A stretch of 64,000 nucleotides of DNA from Hordeum vulgare subsp. vulgare. Its lineage: Eukaryota > Streptophyta > Magnoliopsida > Poales > Poaceae. Below the pieces are notes generated by a model. The model was given only the letters and a program-made list of their open reading frames with translations, did no database searches and was not told the DNA's origin. The DNA is taken from NCBI RefSeq assembly GCF_904849725.1, contig NC_058518.1:215896741-215960740 (forward strand), written 5' to 3'. Position numbers and translations under genes: made by a program. Positions 45,895 to 56,219 of the stretch are shown in pieces (positions within the stretch are counted from its first letter, which is position 1; each line of letters opens with the position of its first letter).

Positions 45895-47268
45895 TTATTG
45901 CTTTATAATGAAACTGAAAAACTTACAAAATGTAGAGCTTAAGAGCTCAAGTGTAATAAGGCCGCAGGTGGGCAATATTCCAGGGGCGAATTGACTCAGC
46001 CTCCGTTGTTGGCCGGTTAGGCCGGAGATCCACCAAATAATAAGAGCCATTGCGGAGATTTTTGCTAACGACGAACGGTCCTTCCCAAGGTGGTGACAAC
46101 TTATGCATGCCCGCACGATCTTGTATCAACCAAAGAACTAAGTGCCTTCCTGAAAGGTCCGACTTTTAACCCGGCGGTTGTGATAACGCCGTAGATCCTG
46201 GTGATAGATAGCTGAACGGGCCGCAGCCAGGTCACGTGCCTCCTCTAAGGCGTCCAAACAATCTTGACGCGCCAGCTCATTGTCTTGTTCCACATATGCG
46301 GCGACTCTAGGTGAATCATGCCTTATATCAGTAGGAAGAACATCCTCTGCTCCGTAAACCAGAAAGAAAGGGGTGAAACCCGTGGACCGGTTCGGGGTGG
46401 TCCGAATACTCCACAATACTGAAGGCAATTCTTCAACCCAACACCCTGGGGTTTTTTCCAGGGGAACCATGAGTGGGGGCTTAGTCCCTCGCAAAACCTC
46501 CTGATTCGCCCGTTCTGCCTGCCCGTTAGATTGTGGGTGAGTGACTGCAGAAACATCAAGCTGGATATGTTCTCGACGACAAAACTCCTTCATCGCCCCT
46601 TGGGACAAGTTAGTACCATTATCAGTAATGATACTGTGCGGGTATCCAAACCGGAATATCAACTTTTTCAAGAATTTGACCGTTGTTTCCGCATCGCAAG
46701 CTCCAATAGGTTCTGCCTCAACCCACTTGGTGAACTTATCAACCGCCACCAGCAGATGGGTCTTCTTGTTAGAGGACATTTTAAAGGGGCCGACCATGTC
46801 CAGCCCCCAGACTGCAAAAGGCCAAGTGATGGGGATCATTCTTAATTCTTGAGCCGGCACATGAGCCTGCCGCCCATAACGCTGGCATCCTTCGAACCGA
46901 CGAACTATATCTTCCGCATCTGCATGAGCCGTCAGCCAAAAGAAACCATGACGGAAAGCCTTTGATACCAAAGAGCGTGACCCGACATGACGCCCACAGT
47001 CTCCGGAATGGATGTCATTTAAGATTATGCATCCTTCTTCGGAGGAAACACATCGCTGAAAAACTCCAGAGGCGCTCCGCGTATATAACTCGCCATTGAT
47101 GATGACCATGGATTTGCTGCGCCGAACGATTTGACGAGCCAAAACTTCGTCTGCTGGTAACTCGCCCCGAGCGAGATAAGCCAGATAAGGAAGAGCCCAA
47201 TCCGGATCCGGTATTGCCAATTCCTCCTCCGACGGTAGAATCACGGATGGTTTATGCAAGATATCCAA
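45895..47268 (-). CDS. pol: Element G integrase
   Basis: A 376-codon frame (46138-47268) holds the integrase. The zinc domain is near residues 85-130, IHSGDCGRHVGSRSL then VRRFEGCQRYG; the first cysteine of the C-x2-C pair reads Phe (codon 46894-46896), so zinc binding should be impaired. The catalytic core has D157 in WGLDMVGPF, D216 in IITDNGTNL and E252 in SNGQAERANQE, the expected D-D35-E spacing. The tail continues in another frame at 45895-46116 (MHKLSPPWEGPFVV, GSYYLVDLRPNRP), so one frameshift separates the C-terminal chromatin-interaction part. It inserts the cDNA copy into host DNA. The ATG at 47268 is internal to pol, not a true start. Confidence 0.85.
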
Positions 47269-47570
47269 AAAACATTAGGAGGAACTGGCCTTCTCTGGGA
47301 GCCAAGTCGCGAGAGGGCGTCAGCTACCTCGTTGAGGCGCCGATCAATATGGTCCACCTGATACCCATGAAAATGACCCGCCACATCAGACACAGCTCGT
47401 CTGTAAGGCGCCATCATGGGGTCCTGAGAATCCCAGGTACCTGAAACTTGCTGTGCCACCAAATCAGAGTCGCCAAAGAATCTGACTCGTGTTAGATTCA
47501 TCTCCTTGGCGAGTCGCAAGCCGTGAAGCAAAGCTTCGTATTCCGCCGCATTGTTAGTGCACGAAAACAT
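47241..47570 (-). pseudogene. pol: Element G archaeal-type RNase H domain
   Basis: NNAAEYEALLHGLRLAKEMN, VRFFGDSDLVAQQVSGTW and HIDRRLNEVADALSRLGSQ give the E, D and D of an archaeal-type RNase H, the extra RNase H known from Tat-lineage Gypsy elements. Upstream (47580-47760) the linking and first acidic region (normally FDGS) is broken by stops (DYLF, WV..AAGRLGGWCGV), so the domain is incomplete in this copy. It would remove RNA from the RNA/DNA hybrid during reverse transcription. Confidence 0.7.
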
Positions 47571-47730
47571 GAGTCGGAGAATGTAACAGAATTTATCTCC
47601 TTGTGGGGATACCTACACCACACCAGCCCCCGAGCCTTCCAGCTGCCTAGACCCATCAAAATAAATAGTCCAGTAAGTGAGATCAGGCCGATATTCCGGA
47701 GCCTGTAACTCCGTCCAGTCGTTGGCGAAA

Positions 47731-48323
47731 TCAACTAAGGCCTGGGACTTGATGGCTGTGCGGGGGGTATACTGTATGTGATGGGGCCCAAGTTCTATTG
47801 CCCACTTGGCGTTTCAGGGCTTCGAGCGCCTCGTCTGCCTCATTCGTCCAAACAAACCGATCGGATTTCCTCAATAACTGATAAAGAGGGATCGCTTTCT
47901 CGCCCAGGCGACTCACAAAACGACTTAGGGCCGCAATGCGACCCGCCAGTCGTTGCACTTGATTAACGTTCGCCGGCTTTCAAAGGGATGTAACTGCTTC
48001 GATCTTGTCCGGGTTAGCTTCAATGCCGCGCTCCGATACTAGGAAAACCAGCAATTTCCCTGTAGGCACACCAAAAACACACTTGGTGGGATTTAGCTTC
48101 ATCTGATATACCCGATGGAGATAGCTAGGAGACGGGCAACCTCTTCCCCAATCGCCTTGCATCGCTCCTCGTTAAATCTGCGAAGGTACTGCTGGATGGG
48201 TTTGCTCTTTGGGTCAACATTAAGATGGTGCTCAGCGAATTCTCTCGGCACACCAGGCATGTTAGAAGGTTTCCATGCGAAGATGTCCCGATTCTCACGA
48301 ATGAATTCGATGAGCGCGCTTTC
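47731..48323 (-). pseudogene. pol: Element G reverse transcriptase remnant with catalytic core deleted
   Basis: The minus strand reads ESALIEFIRENRDIFAWKPS, NMPGVPREFAEHHLNVDPKS and ERCKAIGEEVARLLA, the RT N-terminus. At about 48120 it jumps to LHRVYQMKLNPTKCVFGVPT, GKLLVFLVSERGIEANPDKI and RLAGRIAALSRFVSRLGEKA, the RT thumb and connection. The palm with the DFR, LDAYSGYHQ, MPFGL and Y-x-DD motifs, about 150 residues in the family, is absent. A stop separates RT from the protease ORF (TAG at 48324-48326, probably from CAG). Confidence 0.85.
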
Positions 48324-49280
48324 CTATTTGGGGTCCAGACCCGTCCCGAAGGTGAACTGCTTGGATGAATCGCCAGGTACGAAATCGATTGCTTTAGTGT
48401 CGTCCATTGGCTTGAACTTGAGGGGCGACTCGGAATCTGTGGTCGGCTTCTTTAGGGGTGACATGTCCGCTGGGTCAACATTGGCCCGATGGTGTTTGAG
48501 CTCTTCCGCGGCACAGGCGACTTCCGCATAAGCCGCGTCCCCTTCCTCACATTCCTTTGCAATCCTTCTATCTCCATCAACTGTGATAGGTCCTTTGGGA
48601 CCAGGTATTTTGAGCTTGAGGTAAACATAGCACGGGCGAGCCATGAAGCGGGCGTAAGCCGGCCGCCCAAACAACGCATGGTAGGGGCTTTTCAATTTGA
48701 CCACCTCGAAGATCAGTGATTCCGACCTGTAATTTTGCGCAGTTCCAAACGCCACTGTGAGCCTGACCCGACCTATGGGATAAGCCGACTTGCCCGGGAC
48801 GATCCCGTGGAAAACCGTGGTTGAAGGCATCAGGTCTTTTTCCAATAGGTTCATCCTTTGGAAAGTGTCAAAATATAGGATATTCATGCTGCTGCCTCCA
48901 TCCATTAGTACTTTGGATAGGGTGTAACCCCCAACTTGGGGCGCCACGACCAACGCTAAATCGCCTGGGTTGTCAACTCTTGGCGGGTGATCCTCCCTGC
49001 TCCTTGTTATGGTTTGCTCAGACCAATGGAGGTATCTGGGAAGTGTCGGTTCAGATACACTGTACGCCCGGTGACTCACCTTCTTATCTAGCCTGCAAGC
49101 ATTGGTGGTGAAAACATGATACTGCCCATTACTCAACTGTTTGGGGTTGCTGCGGAAGCCCCCATTATCGTCCTGACCCTGCGGAGCCCCCTGTGGGGGT
49201 GGCTGCTGAAAGGCTCCTGGCGGGTTATACCGCCGCTGGTGGTGCACCGGGTATTGGCCGCCGCCAGGCTGTGGGACTCC
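48324..49280 (-). CDS. pol: Element G aspartic protease region
   Basis: A 307-codon frame. The retropepsin motif VLMDGGSSMNILYFDTF has its catalytic aspartate at residue 116 from the ATG at 49247, and the second block SPYHALFGRPAYARFMA and YLKLKIPGPKGPITVDG follows, as in Tat elements. It processes the Gag-Pol polyprotein. The frame is shifted by one base relative to gag; the shift lies in a run of G near 49270-49290, where the gag reading QPGGGQYPVHHQRRYNPPGA is recovered only after moving frame. The shift is more likely a deletion than programmed frameshifting. Confidence 0.75.
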   Translation of the reverse strand, partial: GVPQPGGGQYPVHHQRRYNPPGAFQQPPPQGAPQGQDDNGGFRSNPKQLSNGQYHVFTTNACRLDKKVSHRAYSVSEPTLPRYLHWSEQTITRSREDHPPRVDNPGDLALVVAPQVGGYTLSKVLMDGGSSMNILYFDTFQRMNLLEKDLMPSTTVFHGIVPGKSAYPIGRVRLTVAFGTAQNYRSESLIFEVVKLKSPYHALFGRPAYARFMARPCYVYLKLKIPGPKGPITVDGDRRIAKECEEGDAAYAEVACAAEELKHHRANVDPADMSPLKKPTTDSESPLKFKPMDDTKAIDFVPGDSSKQFTFGTGLDPK

Positions 49281-51496
49281 TTGACCCCCTGTTCAGGAAA
49301 GCCGCTGAAGGGGTTCTGTCGTTGGTTGGGTGCGGCGAATTCCTCCTGGCGCTGATCCGGGTCATCGTTTTGGCTCTTCTTGATTGCCTCCGCCCGAAAC
49401 TCCCTCATTACGAAGCAGTTTTCCCAGGAGTGAGTTGCCGGTCCGTGTGCCGTGGCATGGTGTGGGCAAGGGCCTTTAAGTATCTCTTCATAGTTACGCG
49501 GCCTCTTCCCGGTGAACCCCTGGTTTTTCTTCTTGCCGTTTTTGGCGTTGGTATTGGCGACTAAGTCCGAGGTCTCTTCCTGCGGTCTTCGCTTGCCATT
49601 GGTCCCTTGATTGTGATGGTTACGTCCCTGGAACCGGGTATGATTTTTGGACAACTCGCCCTTCTTGGGCGAATTAGCTTTGCCGTCTTCACCAGGATCT
49701 TTGGTGTCATCAGCCTCCGAGTACCTAGTGAGGGTGTCCATCAGTTCTCCCATGTCTTGGACCTCTCGCTTGAGTCGCCCCAGTTTTTGCACCAAGGGTT
49801 CCTAATGGCAATTTTGCGCGAGGATCAGCACAGCTTGAACCGCTGTAATGTCATCTGGCGAATGGATAATTTCTACAACCCGCCGTGACCAATGGTGAGC
49901 CGACTCATCCGGGCGCTGAATACAGTGCTGTAGATCGACAATCGTCATCGGACGTCTGCAAGTTCCTCGGATGTTTTTGATGAAACACTCTTTTAACTCG
50001 GCCCAGGTCTGGATGGAGTTGGGAGGTAAGTTTTTCAACCAAGTACGTGCTGACCCCTCGAGCATCATCGTGAAGTATTTGGCGCAAACCGCCTCATTCA
50101 CGTCGAGCATATCCATGGCGATTTCATAACTCTCGATCCATGACGTCGGCTCAAGGTTCGGGGTGTAATTAGGCACTTTCCTTGGTCCCTTGAAGTCTTT
50201 GGGCATCTTTTCGTTACGAAGGGCAAGGGACAAGCATGGTACCCCTACTCGTCCTCCGCCCACGACGAGGGGGGCCGGGGCGTCTTGGGTGTTCGGGAGA
50301 TCCCGGCCCGGCGGGTTCTGTTCAGGCGGGTTGTCCTGTGGGACGTGTCGTGGCCCGCTGTTTACGGCGGGCTGGTCTTCTGGCCGGCTCCTGGTGTAAC
50401 TCGCCTGGGGGGTGGAATGCAACCTCTCGAGGCTATGCGAGAACTGGGCGTTTTGAACCACCGCCGTCTTCAACATCTCGATGGCGTTCCTTGCTTCTAT
50501 CTCGGCAGGGGTGTTGCCGTGGATCGGAAGAAATTCCAGATGGCGAGTTGCGGCCAGAACGTTGTCCACCGGGTTGGAAAAGTGGCCCTGGGGCGTCCGG
50601 AATCGGGGGACGCGATCCTCAGCTGGCTGAGCCGGCGGGTTAGGCGGGCGGCTCGGTCCTCCCCCTGGGGAGGCTCCCGCCCCAGGGGTTCGTGGAGTGT
50701 CGAACAGGCGGGTTGGGTTGTGATCATGGGGCAGGCGGCCCTGGTGTCTCCGCTGATGGACGGCATCGGATGCGCGCTGCTGTCTCTCGAGCCGTGAGTT
50801 GTCAGTGCTTAAACGCATCCTTTCGGCCGTAACTTGAGCTTGCCGAGTCTCGATCCTGGCGGACTCTATCTCGGCATCCCGATGAGCCTTTGCCACTGCC
50901 TCTCTGAGTTTTGCCAGTTCCGTATTTATCTCCTCCTGGTTTTCTGGTGTGAGGGGAGTCGCCATCAGCCTTGTGATCTCCGCCGCTAAATCCACCAGGA
51001 CTGCGGCCGGGCTCCTGGACGTCTCGCCGGTTCCATCGCCTCCAGTAGGGTTTTGTGTGGGTTGAGTCGCCCCGGCCATGTAGATGGCGATCTGGCGGCG
51101 GGTTCGGTCAAGGACTTCGGGGTCCATGGCCAGCGACAAGCCCCCAAGACAATCCCCATGCAGAGACCGGATTGAATCTGAGTCGCCCATGGATGATTCG
51201 TCATCAGAGTTGACCGGTGTAGTTTCCTGAGTCGCCGAGCGCTCTGGCTCCTCCGATCCCTGTGTGAACCCCACAAAGACCGGGCGAGTCAAATTTGGCG
51301 TTATTACTGGGCGGACGTACCTGGCCGGCTCGATGATGTCGGTGGAGATGTCCGGCTCAGGCGCGGACGATCCGATCATGCCGATGAAGATGTTGATCTT
51401 GCCGAAGGGGACCCTGTAACCAGATTCAATCGAATCCTCTTCAGGTCCCCATCGCTGGTTGTCGATGTAGGTTATCCCGCGGCAGCTCCGAGTCAT
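49133..51496 (-). pseudogene. gag: Element G Gag
   Basis: The frame is open from the LTR; the first ATG inside the internal region is at 51496, 88 bases after the primer binding site region. The N-terminal half is acidic and Pro/Arg-rich (DDESSMGDSDSIRSLHGDCL). A helical segment with Ala/Glu/Arg heptads follows (KLREAVAKAHRDAEIESARI). The capsid domain lies at about 50210-49810 (SWIESYEIAMDMLDVNEAVC, LEGSARTWLKNLPPNSIQTW, ELKECFIKNIRGTCRRP, PDESAHHWSRRVVEI). A TAG at 49802-49804 interrupts, then the same frame goes on as EPLVQKLGRLKREVQDMGEL with a basic, Asn/Lys-rich nucleocapsid-like part and an H..C (HSWENCFVM) remnant of a knuckle. A frameshift into the protease frame follows near 49280. 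Confidence 0.82.
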
Positions 51497-51565
51497 GAGC
51501 CCTGTTGCGTAACTGCCAAACCCTGGTAGGGCTCCCTTTGAGAACTCAACTCCACCGTGCGTAGG

Positions 51566-51584
51566 CCCCACGGTGGGCGCCAAC
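51566..51584 (-). promoter_or_regulatory. Primer binding site of element G
   Basis: The minus strand reads GTTGGCGCCCACCGTGGGG directly after the 5' LTR end CCACGACA. I do not assign the tRNA. Confidence 0.75.
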
Positions 51585-52072
51585 TGTCGTGGTTTTGTCA
51601 CGGCAGATGTCCTCGTGAAAGGACTTAGTACTGGAGCCATCGCACCTTGGTGGCGACTCAAAGGGGTTAAGCGGGAGAGACACGGCGATTTACCCAGGTT
51701 CGGCCCCTCGTCAGGAGGTAAAAGCCTACGTCCTGCTTTGGTTTGTATTGATGTGGTTTCGATTACAAGGAGGGCGTAACTCGCCAAACCTAGCACTCGA
51801 TGATTTCTAACCTACCCTCTCCTCCCCTGGGACTCTCCTTTATATACAGGTCGAATCGCTAGGGTTTACAAGGGTACTTTCCTTCCTACAAATCGTGACC
51901 CCTGTGGTCTCTAAGTCGCCGTCTTTCAAAGCATGGAGACCTTCCAAAAATCATAAACCGTCATACGACCTTGATCCGGCCAGGACAAGGCCCAAATAAT
52001 TGTTTGGGTGAATCGCCTGATTGGTAACCCGGCCCAACTAGGGCGGGTCATTAACAGGCAATATCCCCAACA
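51585..52072 (-). repeat. Element G 5' LTR
   Basis: 488 bp, plus-strand ends TGTCGTGG..ATCCCCAACA. A TATA-like tatata lies near 51840-51847 (cctttatatacagg, and as cctgtatataaagg on the minus strand), placing the promoter in minus orientation. Followed by TSD cttct. Confidence 0.9.
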
Positions 52073-52395
52073 CTTCTCCTCCTCCTTCTTCTCCTCCTTC
52101 TCCTCCTTCTTCTTCATTTCTTCTTCTTCTCCTCCTCCTCTTCTTTCTTATCCTCTTTCATATTATCCTTGATTTAATTAACACAACAATGACATAATTA
52201 GCCCATTTAGCTCCAAAATACCATAATAAGCTCAAAATGGCATAAGAACCTTGGTTAGCTCATGAATATTATATACTTAGCTTGTTTTCCTCTAAAATGG
52301 GATAATTAGCCCATTTAGCTCCAAAAACACATAATTAGGTAATTTAGCTTCAACAAGAGGAGAAGAGGAGAAGAAATAGGCAAAATGAAAAGAAA

Positions 52396-52426
<31 letters not shown>

Positions 52427-54600
52427 AGAAGAAGGAGAAGGAGGAGGAGGAGGAGAAGGCCATGGTCCTTCTCCTCCTCCTACTTCTCCTCCTTCTTCTT
52501 GATTTCTTCTTCTCCTCCTCCTCCTCCTCTTTCTTCTCCTCTTTCATATTATCCTTGCCTTAATTAACCCAACAATGACATAATTAGCCCATTTAGCTCC
52601 AAAATACCATAATAAGCTCAAAATGGCATAAGAACCTTCGTTAGGTCATGAATATTCTATACTTAGCTTCTATAAAAAGGGATAATTAGCCCATTTAGCT
52701 CCAAAAAGATATAATTAGGTAATTTAGCTCCAACAAGAGGAGAAGAGGAGAAGAAATAGGCAAAATGAAAAGAAAGAATAATAAGAAGAAGAAGAGAAGA
52801 AGGAGAAGGAGGAGGAGGAGGAGAAGGCCAAGGACCTACTAGTCCTTCTCCTCCTCCTCATTCTCCTCCTTCTCCTCGTTCTTCTTGATTTCTTCTTCTT
52901 CTCCTCCTCCTCCTCTTTATTTCCGTCTTTCATATTATCCTTGCTTTAATTAACCCAACAATGACATAATTAGCCCATTTAGCTCCAAAATACCATAATA
53001 AGCTCAAAATGGAATAAGAACCTTGGTTAGCTCATGAATATTATATACTTAGCTTGTTTTCCTCTAAAATGCGATAATTAGCCCATTTAGCTCCAACAAG
53101 AGGAGAAGAGGAGAAGAAATAGGCAAAATGAAAAGAAAGAAGAAGAAGAAGAAGAAGAAGAGAAGAAGGAGAAGGAGGAGGAGGAGAAGGCCAACTACCT
53201 TCTTGTCCTTCTCCTCCTTCTTCTCGATTTCTTCTTCTTCTCCTCCTCCTCCTCTTTCTTCTCCTCTTTCATATTATCCTTGCTTTAATTAACCCAACAA
53301 TGACATAATTAGCCCATTTAGCTCCAAAATACCATAATAAGCTCAAAATGGCATCAGAACCTTGGTTAGCTCATGAATATTATATACTTAGCTTGTTTTC
53401 CTCTAAAATGGGATAATTAGCCCATTTAGCTCCAAAAAGACATAATTAGGTAATTTAGCTCCAACAAGAGGACAAGAGGAGAAGAAATGGGCAAAATGAA
53501 AAGAAAGAAGAAGAAGAAGAATAAGAAGAAGAGAAGAAGGAGAAGGAGGAGGAGGAGGAGAAGGAGAAGGCCCAGGACCTTCTAGTCCTTCTCCTCCTCC
53601 TCCTTCTCCTCCTTCTCCTCCTTCTTCTTGATTTCTTCTTCTTCTCCTCGTCCTCCTCTTTCTTCTCCTCTTTCATATTATCCTTGCTTTAATTAACCCA
53701 ACAATGACATAATTATCCCATTTAGCTCCAAAATACCATAATAAGCTCAAAATGGCATAAGAACCTTGGTTAGCTCATGAATATTATATACTTAGCTTGT
53801 TTTCCTCTAAAATGGGATAATTAGCCCATTTAGCTCCAAAAAGACATAATTAGGTAATTTTTCTCCAACAAGAGGAGAAGAGGAGAAGAAATAGGCAAAA
53901 TGAAAAGAAAGAAGAAGAAGAATAAGAAGAAGAAGAAGAGAAGAAGGAGAAGGAGGAGGAGGAGGAGGAGAAGGAGAAGGCCAAGGACCTTCTAGTCCTC
54001 CTCCTTCTCCTCCTTCTCCTCCTTCTTCTTGATTTCTTCTTCTTCTCCTCCACCTCCTCTTTCTTCTCCTCTTTCATATTATCCTTGCTTTAATTTCCCC
54101 AACAATGACATAATTAGCCCATTTAGCTCCAAAATACCATAACAAGCTCAAAATGGCATAACAACCTTGGTTAGCTCATGAATATTATATACTTAGCTTG
54201 TTTTCCTCTAAAATGGGATAATTAACCCATTTAGCTCCAAAAAGACATAATTTGGTAATTTATCTCCAACAAGAGGAGAATAGGAGAATAAATAGGCAAA
54301 ATGAAAAGAAAGAAGAAGAAGAAGAAGAAGAAGAAGAGAAGAAGAAAGAGAAGGAGGAGGAGAAGGCCAAGGACCTTCTAGTCCTTCTCCTCCTCCTCCT
54401 TCTCGTCCTTCTCCTCCCTCTTCTTGATTTCTTCTTCTTCTCCTCCTCCTCCTCTTTCTTCTCCTCTTTCATATTATCCTTGCTTTAATTAACCCATTTA
54501 GCTCCAAATGCCATAATAAGCTAAAAATGGCATAAGAACCTTGGTTACCTCATGAATATTATGTTCTTAGCTTGCTTTCCGCTAAAAATGACATAATTAG
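52073..54600. repeat. CACTA internal tandem array, right part (about 7 units)
   Basis: Continuation of the 395-bp array after G. The spacer marker occurs at about 52246, 52632, 53020, 53360, 53762, 54162 and 54538. The unit cut by G sums to the normal length (about 222 bases before plus about 173 after). The last unit is degenerate. Same purine arm, centre and pyrimidine arm structure as on the left. Confidence 0.9.
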
Positions 54601-54985
54601 CTGAAAACATCATATTTTGTTCTTCTTCTGACTTTCTTATTCACATTTTTTAGATGGGATATACTACATGCATGGAAGCTGGCATTCATGGAGTTGAACA
54701 ATGTCGATGGATGAACTTTATATGTATATCATCTAGTTTTCATTTGAGTTGATGAACAATGTCGAACTATATGTATATGTATATATGGATAAACAGTGCA
54801 ATACTTTGTATGTTGGTTCTTTCGATATATGGGGATGTACATTGATTTATATGTATATCATATATGTGTGGTGAATTATATATATGTGTTGGCAAGTATA
54901 TGTGTGGTGAACTATATATCATATATGTGTGGTGAATTATATAAATGTGCTGTCAAATATATATATATGTGTGTTGTGAAATAAT
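54601..54985. repeat. CACTA AT-rich subterminal segment with short repeats
   Basis: AT-rich DNA with imperfect tandem copies of a catatatgtgtggtgaattat block (about 54868-54960) and TA/TG runs. A similar, shorter AT-rich block starts the window (1-180). Confidence 0.6.
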
Positions 54986-55642
54986 ATAAAACAAAAAACA
55001 TCTACTATATGGGCTCTTTGTCGTCTGCTAGCTGATGGCAAAGACCTGTGCCATCAGCTGGCAGATGGCAAAGGTGCCACATGGCACCCACCTGTGCATC
55101 CTGGGGTGTCTGTATAGGCTCTTTGCCGTCTGCCTCCAGGGTGGGCAGACAACAAAGAAGAGGGCACAGAGGAGGGGGGAGGAGGAGGCAGACGACAAAG
55201 AGTGGAGGGGGGAGGCAGACGACAAAGAGTGGATGGGGAGGGGAGGAGGAGGCAGACGACAAAGATGAAGGGGGAGGCAGATGGCAAAGAGTGGAGGGGG
55301 GGAGGAGGAGGAGGCAGACGGCAAAGATAAAGGGGGAGGCAGACGACAAAGATAAAGGGGGAGGCAGGCGGCAAAGCCTCCGTTAACCCCTAACGGAGGC
55401 AACGCCTGTCGGCTGCCATCTCGAGCACTTTGCCGACTGCTCCTAAGGAAAGCTGACGGTAAAGAGCTTTGCCGTCCGCTTTGGGGGGGAGACGGCAAAC
55501 AAGGTCCTATGCCGTCGTAGGCTGACGCGGAAATTTTGCCGGCCGTGAGAATCTTTGTCGTCTGCTGTTTTGTCTTTGCCGTCCGGGATTTTGTCTTTGC
55601 CGTCTGTGATGGCAGACGGCAAAAAAGCTGATTCCTGTAGTC
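54986..55642. repeat. CACTA right subterminal and terminal repeats
   Basis: Dense tttgccgtctgc/gcagacggcaaag motifs, including a run of gaggcagacgacaaag repeats (55180-55370), ending in tgattcctgtagtc at 55642. The Arg/Gly or Pro/Ser-rich frames on either strand here are repeat by-products. Confidence 0.8.
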
Positions 55643-55645
55643 TAA

Positions 55646-56219
55646 GAGCCAACAAATCAACATGGAAGCATCTCAGGAAGCGAAACACCGAGCAGTGTAG
55701 AAGAAGAAGGTCGTGCAATGACTAGTGTACTTTGTCACACCTCTTCTATAGGGGGATCGGTCAAGGTACTCTGGGATTCAGAAACTGCTCTTCGGCTCCT
55801 CATGGCCTCCCGCAAGCTGCGCCACTACTTCCAAAACACCACATCACATTCATCACCCGCTTTCCGCTGCAGCGGATCCTAAAGAATCCGAAGGCAACCC
55901 GCAAAATTGTTGAGTGGGACGTGGAACTGGCTAGTTTCAATATGGACTTTGGAAGCATGACGACCATAAAAAGCCAAGCACTATGCGGAATTCGTTTCCG
56001 CATGGACGCCAACACCAGATGAAGAATTCCCGGAAAAACCCGTCACAACAAGGAAACACCTTAGGCATGGGTCATGTACTTCATTGGAGTTTTTTCGCGG
56101 AAAGGCGCCGGTGCCGGAGTGTTCCTCATAGCACCCACCGGGGAGCATCTGAAGTATGTTGTCGAAATGCACTTCACCGAGGACGTGTCCAAATGCACCT
56201 TATGTGCCTAAGTCTAGCG
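55646..56219 (+). pseudogene. pol: Element E RNase H region, right part after the CACTA insertion
   Basis: Plus-strand coding resumes with the retroviral-type RNase H and following linker: HGLPQAAPLLPKHHITFITR and LQRILKNPKATRKIVEWDVE, then NMDFGSMTTIKSQAL. This matches the order LRHYF..I.V.T..PL..IL.N..A.GRI..W..EL in Tat-type elements. A second segment near 56090-56200 (GEHLKYVVEMHFTEDV-like in a shifted frame) looks like the start of the archaeal-type RNase H. The element stops abruptly at about 56219; the integrase is missing. Confidence 0.72.

Larger units (their letters stand above)
39703..52072 (-). mobile_element. Element G: Tat-lineage Gypsy retrotransposon with antisense gene
   Basis: Complete 12.4-kb minus-strand element. 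LTRs of 488 bp each lie at 39703-40190 (3') and 51585-52072 (5'), with TSD cttct at 39698-39702 and 52073-52077. The primer binding site lies at 51566-51584. Order on the minus strand: gag, protease, RT remnant, archaeal-type RNase H, integrase. Between integrase and the 3' LTR lie a 72-bp tandem repeat and a plus-strand (antisense) multi-exon gene. The RT catalytic core is deleted, so the copy cannot reverse-transcribe on its own. It sits in the pyrimidine arm of a CACTA hairpin unit. Confidence 0.92.
34699..55642. mobile_element. CACTA transposon, non-autonomous, interrupted by element G
   Basis: The left terminus is CACTACTGGAAAACAG at 34699. The right terminus is the inverse, ctgattcctgtagtc, ending at 55642 with the outermost base mutated. 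The TSD taa is present on both sides, and the broken Gypsy coding of element E is rejoined across it. Without G the element is about 8.6 kb. It consists of subterminal GC-rich repeats at both ends and a tandem array in the middle. No TNP2-type transposase or TNP1-like ORF is visible, so it would need a transposase in trans. It belongs to the same family as 1-772. Confidence 0.9.

Noticed and set aside
49193..51779. Plus-strand frames of 60-170 codons across gag of G
   Set aside because: Shadows of the minus-strand Gag/protease coding sequence; the antisense gene of G is elsewhere (40.5-44.8 kb).
35580..54488. Many Lys/Glu/Arg and Ser-rich frames in the CACTA array
   Set aside because: They follow triplet slippage of GAA/GGA and TCC repeats and lie in every unit; low-complexity by-products rather than genes.
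54796..54984. 62-codon hydrophobic frame
   Set aside because: Product of TA/TG-rich short repeats in the CACTA subterminal region.
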